Positions 23,601-36,000 of a stretch of DNA of 64,000 nt are shown piece after piece. Below the pieces are notes generated by a model, which was not told where the DNA came from, did no database searches, and worked only from the letters and a program-made list of their open reading frames with translations. Position 1 is the stretch's first letter, and the number at the start of each line of letters is the position of its first letter. The translations under genes were made by a program, and so were the position numbers. The stretch comes from Acanthaster planci (taxonomy: Eukaryota > Echinodermata > Asteroidea > Valvatida > Acanthasteridae): contig NW_019091384.1 in NCBI RefSeq assembly GCF_001949145.1, positions 1 to 64,000 on the forward strand, in the 5' to 3' direction.

Positions 23601-26550
23601 CATACTGTTCACTGTAGAACACGTCAGACATTTAAATCCCACAGTGCCATTAAATTGAAGACTGAAACACACAGTCAGAAACACGTAACGTACAACCCTT
23701 CCTACATGTCTGGAAAGATTGGACTTGGGTTGATGATAGGGATAATTTCAGATAGGTAGGCACTTCGGGCGTTAAAACGCACGTCTAAATGGATATATAC
23801 ACCCATCTTAAAAACAGACGCTTCCAGTCCCAAGCTTTTTACCAGTCATTATAGGTTAACTTTCCATAAAATGAAATTCTTTGAAAACAGATTTTCTACA
23901 GAAAGGGCTTTTCTTGAACATAATGCCAAACATGGTTGAAACAGTACTCATGTACACCAGTGCGTCTTTCGCTGTAAGTCTATTCTAATTTTCAAGATAT
24001 GTTGTTATGATTTTTATACGAGCTAATATCGAAAACGTGTGGTTCTGTGCACGCTTCACATTCCGCAAGGTTCTTCTCAAGCTGGCATACCATCTTACCA
24101 TTAAGATATTCGTCTTACCAGTTGGCGATCTTGAAATATTTCCTATGGAAGATTGGGACTGAAAACAAAGCAAAACACTTGAGATGTGTGTCCTGCTATG
24201 AAAACGTTCCCTGGTACGTGTACAAAGCCATCCCCTGCTTTAGCCGAAAGTGGAGCCGTTTTCAAAAGCAATTAAGGCAGGCCCTGCGATAATTATAAAA
24301 AAAAATAGCGTGTCAACTCCCAATTGTAACCTGTGAAATGAAAAAATTCACTGAGGAGCATGATTAAAAGTGGGCATCTTGTGTGGGAGGCCCATGCGTA
24401 ACATCATGGTTGTGTCAGACAGACTTATATAATTATTCGTTTACATCTGGCAGTGTCTTTGGAAAGTGGCTCAGCTACCAGCTAATGGTTTAAACAAACG
24501 CGCCGTTGCTAGGTGCTGCCAATACTTAAGGACAGAGTCCAATTTTGCTTCCTACTCATGCCTGAACAATCACAACGGTCATTGCCAACAGGTGACGTTT
24601 AACTCACCCTCACCGTTGCTTGGTTTTGATCTAGAATAGCATTGTTGCTGTATGGGCGAAGCGTCATACAGCAGGTATCAGCCAAGCACTTCATCAGTAA
24701 CACACACCTATCTCTTGCCCAGACCAACTACGCAGCTGCCAATCGAAACATCGCACTTGCGGCAAGTGATGAGTCTGTTGGGGACGAAGACGCGAAAAGG
24801 CTTTGAAATGACAGTGGATTTGTCATCACATCCCGTCCGTTTTGCTTTGCTCAATTTGTCATATTGTATGCAACTCTAACAAGGATCGTAATTTGAAGAT
24901 TTGTTGCAACAGACGCAGAATCTCATATGGCAAAATTTTCTTCCAGTCACCAGAGCAAATCCTGTTCGACCCAAATTCCAAACAGAGCAATCTTTGCAGC
25001 GTTTCAAAATTTTAAACCTCTAATCTAGCTTTCTGGAAGAAATGGTGGGGAGGCCTGCCCAGTCTGCCTTGTAATTATGAAAAGGGCGCCATTAGCTTGG
25101 CGATTAGGCCAAAAACAAATTAACCACAGACAAAATTTAATTAGCTTCGAGCTCCTCCGATAAATTGTAGTCTTTGGTCTGACCGAATCTTAATCCAACA
25201 AGTGTTGAATTTATCTTTGACCTCGGGATGGCCAGGGGGATCTTGAAAAATTGCACTACTACAATATTGACAGAGACCCAATCTAGAGAGGAAACTGTGA
25301 GTAATGTCACTGTTGTTAGGGGAAACGCAAAAGATATCATCCACAGAAAGCAAACACGATCGAGTAGGGGCCATCAGCTCAATCATTGCACCGATGGTGC
25401 TCTGCAAGCCTTTTTAGCCTTGACCATAAAATTGCACATGATACGTTCGCTAGTCCGTAGGGAACTTACCAGAGGCAAAATATATAGATGTCCATTCAGC
25501 CGTTCATTCAGCCATTTCTGATATTGTATCTGGTATATTCGTAATCTTGAGAGCTACAAGACCCTGTACACATAAGGGTCACATACAATAAGATTTTACG
25601 AGGGGTTATCGGAACCATGATTGATGTTCAATCCAAGACATTTTGAGGGCTTGCAGGTGCACTGCGTGTAAGCCTACATAGAGTTTGCCAAATGGACACT
25701 TTCAAAATACTTTAGGCTGAATAAATGGGGTGAAATGGAAAAAGAAAGCTGTTGAAAAGAGGGTATTCTGGTGTACGTATTAAACATTACTTTTAACTAG
25801 GGGGCTTCCTCAGCTGTTGAGAATATTACGTTTTCATTGATTGCTTAGTGCAATATCCACGCACGATTGCTTTGACAATTTGTCATTATTTTTTGTCTTT
25901 TCACATATTAACGTAGCCTAAAGTTAGCACGATTGACATGTTAAAATGAAGTATAGCCGTGAAGGTATTGACTTTACGTGACGGTCCTGCTGGTAAAGCC
26001 TGCCGGTGGTTCCATCCGAACACTTGTTACGTGCTAGCAACACCTGCTACTCCTTACACATTTCCTTGACCTGAAATTCCCCAGATCACTATCATAATTA
26101 CCAAGACAAAATGGTCAATGGTGTTGTGGCCCAAGTCGTCCGCTCACCCGTGTGATATGAAATTCCTCATGCGAAGTCCAAAAGTCGTCTTCTACTAAAG
26201 TAAAGGCTTGACTGATCTCAGGGCTGTTTGGAGGTCAAGTAATAAAAGTCGGGGTCCATAGTTTAATATATTCTTTTGCAGTCAGTAGTTATGCCGTTTG
26301 TGAACAAATCGTGTGAGGTCTGAAAGTTCATTTTGCAAGAGTCTTTGCTTCAAACGTTGTCTTAAGACCACACGGGGATTCTGTAAAAGCAAAATACAGG
26401 CAAAAAGATTGTATCACATGCAACAAAACACCTGGTAATGTTCAATCCATCAGATCGACTTGTGTATTGCCATATTAGTGCTTGCAGTGTTGAATCATTT
26501 TGATCCTCCGTTAGATACCGGTAAACGTCTTTGTGCCTCTGCTTTCAAAA

Positions 26551-26586
26551 CAGGATAGACCAAGCAAGATTGCTTGGTTTATCCTG
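26551..26586. repeat. 16-bp arm hairpin
   Basis: CAGGATAGACCAAGCA, a 4-nt loop AGAT, then TGCTTGGTTTATCCTG. Fifteen of 16 positions pair. The flank TTTCAAAACAGGATA recurs at about 29906-29920, hinting that it is part of a repeat end. Confidence 0.7.
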
Positions 26587-28425
26587 TAAAATACGAAGTC
26601 AGAAAAAAAAGCTTAGTGATGAACAAGGAAAGTTAATGCCCTGAATTTACTGAACCCTGTACACACTTTGCTAAGCAGAACTTAAAATTGAAGTCGTATT
26701 ATGATCGTTTTCCATGGATGGTCGGTATAAGGAACCACGAATGTACGGTATTTCCAAACTTTTTCTTTCATTTTTAGTCAAGACAAATATCTTCCAATAA
26801 GAAGTATACCTTGATGAAACGCTTCCTGACAAACACCCACTACATCTAAACTAAGAAGTATTCCAATTGGATGAGAACAAATGTCTCTCAACATTACATA
26901 TAATATTTTATTACGTATTTCAGAAGCACTTTTAACAACTGCCTGGGCTCATCTCTTTGGCTCTCTCAGCCGTGAATTACGGCACGGAGCATGAAGATTC
27001 AGTACTGATATTACAGCTAGAGAATTTCAAATCTTCAACAGCACATCTTCTCCAACTTTTTTTTCAAAGTGTTATCAAACGTGCGAGGGTGTCAGAAGAA
27101 ATGCTCTACGTACCAGTTAGTCAGCCACCGTGTGCACTTAGCAAAAGAGGTTCAGGAACTTCTCTCAATGTTTGTTAAAACGCAAAAATGCTATGCATAA
27201 CGAACCTTCCTAATATCGGCGTTTCCACAACCGTTTGAAAATGCGTTTAATTATAAATTCTTCGGTTGAGTTAGATTGGAACATTTTAAATACAAATTTA
27301 CAATAGTCGCGTAATTGTCGTGTTGAGAAACGACACTTTTGTTATGATTTTAAATAAAATTCAGGACCAACTTTAGGACCAACTGCACGATTTTACATAT
27401 TAATGATAAACGAAATCGGTACGTCAGTGCTTTGCCGTTTACAATTTGCAACGGTCATACTTGGCAAACAGAGTGCAGTTCAAATGTTTGCCTGCCGCAG
27501 AAAGTAAATTGCCTCTGCCTGATTTTCCTCCAATTATGTTTCCACTCGTGAATTCATGTTCAACTATCAAGACTTCAAGAAATAGCAAGTCTGATTGTAT
27601 TCCCTTTTAGGAAAAAAATAGATTGCAATTCCTCACAACAGTTAAGTAAAGTCACAAAGAGACGTGCTTTACACAATCTACCGGCAAGGCAAAAATAACT
27701 AAATTTGCGTCGAGTTATCAAACAAATTAATTGATTCGTCGAATGCTTCAAGTGTTAACGTCTACAAAGATTAACCAAGCAGTGGAATCTGTCCATGGGC
27801 TGCGGGAAAAATCGAGACGGATGGCGTACATCAGTTCCATTCACACCATCAGTCATAAGCAGCATTCTAACAAGCTGCGTGCGTAAACGAGTGGCACCTT
27901 GCTAATGAAAATGCTGTGCATACTACTCAAAAGAGGCAGTATATGCAACATGTGAGGGAATAAAATGTGCAGGAAAGTATTCAGAAAACAACTGCACCCA
28001 GACCCAAATCAGTTCAAATACACCGACAGTCATAATACATTGACGAATACGTTTTTGATATTTGAGATATGTTATTTTTCTACAATGCAGGTTATGTACA
28101 TTGAAATCGAAATCTGTATATTAGAATTAGTTTCTTATATACACATTCGGGCCAATTATAATCTCCTGAGCGTTAGCATTTGACACATACCAGCGTTTTC
28201 TGCAACCAACCAACTTGTTCAAAACTATACAGCATATCCTATGACGTCGAAGATTGAAACACTTTAATCAAGACAGGTGCGTCCAATGTCGCGGCGCAGC
28301 CGTTGTGCGCACCAAAATGTTGCTTTGCGTCAACCGTCGAAGTAGAAATAGTTGTTGAAGAAGAAATCTTGTGATTTTTTCCGCTTTGTGTACGTTCACC
28401 GGCCCCACACTCTCACGGCTGCTCG

Positions 28426-28453
28426 GGCTCTGCAGTAGCAAGTCTGCAGAGCC
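28426..28453. repeat. 10-bp perfect hairpin
   Basis: GGCTCTGCAG, an 8-nt loop, then CTGCAGAGCC, inside a locally CpG-rich patch. It could be chance or a structured element. Confidence 0.5.
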
Positions 28454-29997
28454 GACAATTTTTCAATAGGCAGTGGATATTTTTGCCGTCGCCGTAACCT
28501 TGTTCAGATTTGTTCATTTTTATGACGTCGCCGTTGTTTACGTACCGTACATGAACCCTAACGTGGCATGGCCCGTAACGTGGCTCATTTTTATTTTCGC
28601 CCGTAGTAAGAGCAATATTCGTACATCAGTAATTTTCACAGTAAGTGAAATTTCATCATGATCCAACTTTCCATGTATATATCTCAAGTTTCTGTTTCTC
28701 TTTCATAGTTCTGATGTAACTGAAATTAATTTCGGCCCCATTGTCCATTTTTTTTCTGGAACATAATGAACTCTATTAAAACACACCTCAAATAACGGAA
28801 TAATTTTCTTCATACTTGAAGTTGGGTATGTGAGTGAAAATAATGATTTTACTAGAATTTATCGCCTTTGAAGAACTTCTTAAATGTAAGTGTGAGGATT
28901 TTCAATTTTTTTTTTTTGAGAGTGCCAAGTCCAGAAATTTGAAGTTTTTCAACACAAACGTTTGGCATTGTAGTGAGCCACAATGGGGGACGCTATACGA
29001 TCAAGTTCATTACGTGGGAATGAACTGTAAGTCGGGCAGCAGTGTCCGTGAGTCTATGTTCTGACGCGGAGAGCTCCACTACTGTTGGTGTTATCACCAG
29101 ACCGGCTATACACACACAGCAGCTATCGACGGGTATTGCCGTCAACGGTGATCGTAAATATGGACCAATCGGAATAGGCTACCGGCAAAATATCCTTTTG
29201 GAACTTGTGCTGGCGACGCCTTTTCAATAGCTTAGATTTTTCCCATCAAGGCGTGGATCGCCCAGCAGTACTATACGCGACCGCCTCTTATCTGTTTTCA
29301 TCCTACCCCGGTGGTTCAACTTCCAGTGGGCCAACGGTCATCAACTGTTCAGGCCAAGTCATTACGTGATCGTATTTGTTGTTTCCTGTCTGATTGCTCA
29401 AGTCATGCAGTTTTTTTCCCCGAAGACAGTACTCAAACCGTATATACTAATCCTGCGTGTTTTCTTTCAACACACATCCATGTGCCTTGTGGGAAAGGCG
29501 GCGAATAAGGCAATAGCTGTAACCCGAACAAGACAGGTAAATAAATAAAGTGATCTGAAACGTACAAACTCTTTGGGGAGAAGTCAGCTTGGGGACAGTA
29601 TGATTAAGCTGGAAGTAAATAAACTTCTTAATTCATGTAGACTCATGCACAGCGTTGAAAGGGGAAAAATCGATCCCCAAATATTACCTCTAAACTGAGC
29701 AATGATGTCATCTCTTACCTGTAGGTGTTTTTTTTTGTTCAAGCTAAATGCTGTCACATTAAAGAGGTTATTAGTTATTAAAAGCCTCCAAAAGGTGATG
29801 TGTGACTTTATCATATACAGTGGCGTTAAGCAAAAGACAAGAGATGATGCAAGTATTTGTTTGATGCGTAATGAATAACTGACCAACTGCCTTTTGATAT
29901 TCTATTTCAAAACAGGATATTCTACAATAGGCAGTGGTTTCACCTTAGCTATTGATTGAATGGGAGATATTTGAGACGCTTGGTGGTGGCAAACTAC

Positions 29998-30091
29998 CAC
30001 TCTATGAACATTTAACAAAAGTTGCCCAGTGCAATGACAATGGACGCTCATTGCTAGTGCACCGCGTTTCTTTTGTTAGATGTTCCTAGTG
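29998..30091. repeat. About 94-bp imperfect hairpin
   Basis: The left arm GAACATTTAACAAAAG...GTGCA...CAATG (30006 onward) pairs with the right arm CATTG...TGCAC...CTTTTGTTAGATGTTC (to 30085), extended outward by CACT/AGTG. Internal mismatches interrupt the stem. The size and bulging are pre-miRNA-like, but a decayed mini-foldback is equally possible. Confidence 0.6.
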
Positions 30092-33000
30092 CCATTCCCA
30101 CAGGACCAGTTCGCTATTGTTTGTGTCACGCTTGAGCAAAACTGCACACGTTCAAAATGACGGAAATGATCACGTGGGAACAGTATGTTTGCCTCGAAAA
30201 AAAGTCTCTCAAACGTTCCAGGGAAACTGCTATCAACTTAATTTTGAATTTTCATTATATTTGATTCGTCAAATTTAGGGTTCACACCCGATTTGTAGAC
30301 CTGCTCTTAAATCACCCTAATCAAGTGAGGTTTACATAATTATGAGAAATGCATTTCTGCTTTATGCTTATTCTTTATGCTTAAGTATCGTTTTGCATTT
30401 ATGCTCCTGGAAACTTTCCCATGACACAACTAAAGAGAAATAAACAAAGAGGAGGCAGACTCATCTACCAGTGACAATCCATTTATTTTTGAAGTTCTAA
30501 TTCAGGCCATGGACCCCCTTAGTGTGAGTATTCGATCCCTACTGTAAGTAAAAAACGACCCAGAAAACTTTTCCCCCAGTCGCCTGCAAACCGGAATATT
30601 AAACAGTGGAAGCACCGGTGAACATTTTTGCCGCCAGGCCAATCAAGTTGTGAACAAGACAGTGTACAATCAGGTTTAACCAACAAATTGCCCAAGAGGC
30701 TACAATCCTTCAACAACCAATCATAGCCTTTGAGAAACTGTAGGTCGTGTTTCATTATATATTTCATATCTCTTCTGTAAGGTTACTTGCTATGATATTT
30801 CGTTATGAAACTGTTCACTCAAGTTGTGATTAAGTGTTGCTACTGGATATGATCCTTGCGTAGCCGAGGATTTGGTGGTGCTTTTGGAGAATTCTTGAAT
30901 AAGGAACTACCAAGACCGTCTCAGTGTGACCGAAACAAGTTAAAAGGGGCTTACGAATAATTACCAAATAATTATTCTAAAAAGTGCCCAAGTGAGTCTT
31001 TCTTAAAAATGTTAAAATGCTGCAATACGAAGGAATTGTGAGTTGAAATATATTGTTTATATTTTCTGTTTCCCAGTTTGATTCAAGACAAAGTTCATCT
31101 CTTATTTACTGGAAATCGCACTTTCAACACACAACTCACGGTAAGTTTAGATGTATATGTTTTTTCAATATCTATTCTAGTTTGTGTGTTTTTCTCGGGA
31201 TATTGACCTCTTATAGGTAATTTCGTCAGAAGTTAGCTCGTTACCGGAAAGCATTTTGCACCTAACACTAATATTAATATTTCTTTCCGAGGGGATAGGG
31301 TTATATATCCCCCACATTTTTGAGGTGGGGAATGGACTATTGAATCACCCCACACAATTTTTTTGTGTTGAACAAAAACATTAACAATTAACAACGTGAA
31401 CAATTTCTTGGAACTCCAAACGAATAAAATGTTTGCAATAACACTAAAAAAGGACACAGTTTTTAAAAACCATAAACATGCCATTCTGATGTAAAATTCT
31501 TCACGAATGTGATACACATTACAGATGTACATCTTTATCATGAAATTGGCCAGTATATAACGTATATGGTGTTCCCCCCCCCCCCATTTTTCAAATTTCC
31601 ATGGCCGGGCTAGTCTTCCCCCCAGCTTTACCCATTCCCCACCCCAAATTTCAAGCACAGATTTACGACACTGTCTTAACTCTGCCTTAGAAGTAACAAG
31701 TAAACCGGTAATCAAAGACTGAGGAATCTCTTTCAGGAGTAAATCGGAGGTGTAGATTGGAGGAAGTGGTTCCAACTGTTCAATGAGAGGAAACGATGAG
31801 GATTTGTAGGCACCTGTGATTCGGCAAAAGAATATCAATAAACCCCACAACCTTTGCAATAACTTTTACAATGAAGGATTTTAAGATTTCGACCCTCGGA
31901 GACTGCATTAGATGCACAAATCATTATTATTTACTCGTGTTCAAATGTTGGTCACAAACATAAAGATAAATGGCGCTATTCTCGTCGATAAAGTTCCACA
32001 TGATTGTATATGAAAAGTATTACATAGAGCGGGTTACGTAGTCAGAGCGACACCAAATGAACAAGACATAAAGCAAGGTCTAAGCAGACGCAGATCTGGA
32101 GGGTGTCAACCCCGCCTGTTTATTGCAATTGTTTCTTTGTTAATATTCAGTTTTTTGGTGGCCCACGGTTATTGGTTGGAATACATTGTCTTATTTTGCA
32201 AGGACAGTCAATGACAAAACAAAGAGATTAAATGGCTTCACCATCGATGACAAGTTTGTGTAGTAAACTCCCCTGGGCCAGTACTAACAAAGGTTCCCCC
32301 CCCCCGAAAAATTTTCTGGATCCTTCGCTGCTAAGCCTAATACTCAGGACAGCAATATTTGTCTTTTCTTCGTTTGTGGGTTTTGTTAGCTACTTCGTTT
32401 GGCGACATCCACCTATATAAATACACGATGTCTTGTCAAGGAAATTGAAGTCGTTTTTTTCATGGCAAAGATACGGCGCAAAATGTAAATTTTGTAACAA
32501 CCATCTCCAGTATCCCTACATCTTGAAAGCAAACGGGTAAGAATATCAAACTACCCTCTCAATAATAATAAGAAGATAAGCAAAGGCTAAAATTACATTT
32601 GATAGGGTCTAAGTATACAAATCACGTCAAAGTCCGTCTGCCACTGTCGAATGCATACGGTTAGAAAGTGTCTCAGACGTCGGCGCCACAGGCCAAGATT
32701 CATGACATTAGGCTCTGACGAGAGAAAAAATCAAGTGGCATCAGTCTACCAAGTGCTTGTATTGATTTTCCGATAATGTACAGGAAAATAGGCAGAAAAA
32801 GAGCTTGCAAGCACACCGTTCATAATTCACGACTCTTCAGCGAATTAAGTGTTTTCCATATGACCCACTCAATTATCTTGTGTGTATTGATTTTCTATCG
32901 GTTTTGCCTAACAATGTGTCAAATGAAATACTCATGTATGACATGTGGCGGTATAACAGGCGCGTCAGGCAGGGACTAGATAAAGAAGCCCTCATCGACT

Positions 33001-36000
33001 TTGGAACGACTTTACGACATTCGTTTCCCATCACGACAGACAGACGGATAATCTGTATTTTCACTTCCAAAACCAATAAAAACCACTGAAGTTCGGATTT
33101 GAAACAGTTGATAGCATTCCTCCGAATATATTATGGAACCGGTGAAAGGTGGGCAAAGTGTTTCAAGGCAAAATAACGCAAATACTCAAAATACTTGTAG
33201 AAATAGCTGAAACTGAAATTTATTAAAACGGGACTTTGAAATTTCGGAAGTAAATCTCAGGTTTTATTGTACCGGAAAAAATGAATTACGAAAATAGGTA
33301 AATGCTGGGAAAATATAAGCTGTGGCTCCATTTTAGGAAAGGTGGGCTTTTTTGTAACTCAAAAAAATCTTTGACAACTTTTGCAGTAAAATGGCCCAAA
33401 AAATGTTGGGCCGATGCTTATAACGAAGAGTTGCTTGGGGTGGTTATAAATGGGACAAGTATGTAATCTATGTATCCTTAGACCTATATTCATCAACACA
33501 GAAACTTAAACCAGCTGTTCATCTGTGCAGCTTGTAACCCTAACAATCCTGAATCCTCCAAGTTTAATATGATTTTGCACACCCCGTAGGAAGTTAGGGA
33601 ACCTTTTAATATCGCAATGTTGATTTTTGGTCAACGAAGACAAAGACGTATCCTCACGCCGTCGAACTAGTATGTAGTAATCTGATAACGATAGCAGTTG
33701 AACTGGTCGATATGCAACATTTATACCACGAGAAGCTACATAAAACTGACCAAGGCAGATATATATATAGAGATGCAATTTTTGCCAGCGCGATTTTGAA
33801 ATCTGACTGCATATTTACAATGACAGACGTAACGATTTGGATATAACTTCGTTACATGGCTTGTTTAAAATAATAGAGGTTTGAAAAATCTGCCTGTATA
33901 ACCTAAGCCGCAGATCAACGATAACGTGCACGATTGTTTGCTAACCCCATAAAAATCTGATCGTCCCCAATTTCAATTTACGCCAGACCTTATCTAAGAA
34001 ATGAAAAACGTGGGTGTCCTACAAGGAGAGATTACGTACAGGCTGGTCAGAAGCCAATAGTAGACCCAAGCAAATATCATTCAAGGGTGAACCACCATAG
34101 AAAACATTTCTTTTTAGAAATAAAAACTACCTAATCGTTTTCCCCCTGGTATTTATAGTAAGGGTTTCTTTGCTGTCAGGAAAGGGAAAGTTTAAGTGTC
34201 ATAAGTGATTTGTATTGTTATCCAGTTAAATGCCCTGAAATTAGGGGCTTACCCATATCTATTTTCCAGGAGGAAAGCAAGCAGCAACCTCTTAGACAGG
34301 GATGAGTTATAGCGACGTACTACGAACCAATACCATTTAATATGCTCTGAAGGGGTTTCCTTTCCTCATGCATATGGGATATGGGGAAGTTGCAGAGCTA
34401 TAACGTGGTTGTCCATATTCAAGTAGCCAGATCTTGCGAAGGTAGCCTCTCCTTTGGCTAAAGTGAGCTAAGGACCCACATCGACTACCTACTCGGTTGA
34501 GCAGGGTGTATGCCGGCCGCCAACAAACTCGGTATCACTCTGGTATAGCAGCAATCAATAGCAGATGCCAGGATCAGTCCATTGGTACATGTTGAAGAAT
34601 CCAGACCACCTGATCAATACATGTATGACGTGCGTGCTTCTCTGCAGTTATTTCCCCGCGGTACAACATAACTTCATATTTAAACTTCAGTCGCCTGATG
34701 GGCTGTGGTTAATTTGGTGTCGATGTTCTTGAGATTTGATTCAGAAGCATGTGCAATTCACAGCTTTCCCAGGTAAAATAAATTGGCTCTCCTCCAACCT
34801 CTCTTAACAACATTTCATTTTTAAATCGCAGTTCGGAAAGGCATAAACGACGGGAGGTTTTCTAAAATGCTGTCTTATACGAAATCAGCCAGATAGTTTG
34901 TTATAAAACGTATTCCATGACTGATGCATCCAGTGGTCTTAGAATTTTTCAATTATAAAAGCATAGTTTGGGGTAAGAGAATTTTTCATGCCTAAAGCAT
35001 TAAGGGTGGCTACGGCCCATATTCTGTGTTATCATCCATAACGGCACTTCGGTTTAATCGCATAATAACATCATCGCTCACTCGTACAGGCTGATCCCAT
35101 TAACCCCAAGCACTTATTATAAAGACAAAATTATTCACTGTACTCGAATGAGCAGTTGAATTCAATTATTCGAGGAAGAGAGGTAATTGACAATTTTTTC
35201 AGACATTAGAAGCCATTGTACGGTCGAACCACGCCCCTAAACGGGAGATACCCATTTGTGGAGTTTTCTTGAACAAGTCTTTAGACTAAATAAATTTTGG
35301 TATAGCTAAATGTAAAAGTTTATATCTCAAGTAAACACTTTCATGTATAGCAAAATTGACAGCAAAGTACAATGTACTTAGAGTTTTCTTAATTGATAAC
35401 AGTTACAGAAAACTCCGATCTATATGTTGGAGCTACGGTATGATTTTCACTTTTACTCATCAAAAGTTCAGCATTATGAACAGAGCTTTCATCTTTTTCC
35501 CCGGCTTCAGCCAAAACTTCAGGGTAGCAAGCACGTAGGAATGAAGACTTGGTTTGGATTCCAACAACTCCATATTGGGCCAAGCCAAAAGGGGGAGCAC
35601 TATCTAAAAATTCGATAGATGGCATGTATTGACTTTCGTCTCTTAACCACAAACAATACAAATGGAAGTCGGATAAATATTTATTCCAATGTTTGAATTG
35701 GAGTGTAATTTTAGAATGTTCTCTAAATTACATTCAATTAAGAATTCATGAACTCTAACCTTATTCCGGGAATTAGTTCACTTCGGTCTTGCCGCTTTCA
35801 GGTAAGCTTTATGCCAGGAGGGCAGTCTACTATTTCCATTAGAAAATAGGGAAAAGGGAACAAATCACTGCTAGATGATAATTTCTTTGGGGAATTTCAA
35901 CCGACGTGCCAGTGAAACTTCGCTCCCGGCTAAGTAAAATTTGTCAAAAACAAGGCTTAATTGGAGTTCGCTGCTGCCCAAAGGGGATACTCGGGCTGGG

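Larger units (their letters stand above)
23601..29997. other. Long non-coding stretch
   Basis: About 6.4 kb without a supportable gene. Two small perfect or near-perfect hairpins (26551-26586 and 28426-28453) are listed separately. A CpG-rich patch at about 28.24-28.64 kb contains two GACGTCG words but no TATA box, and I cannot call it a promoter. CAGTGGCGTTAA at about 29820 is a solitary hAT-end-like word. Confidence 0.5.

Noticed and set aside
31233-31859. 208-codon minus-strand frame
   Set aside because: It runs through homopolymer C/G runs and AT-rich sequence, has no domain, signal or homology I recognise, and no start or splice context. It is probably a chance frame.
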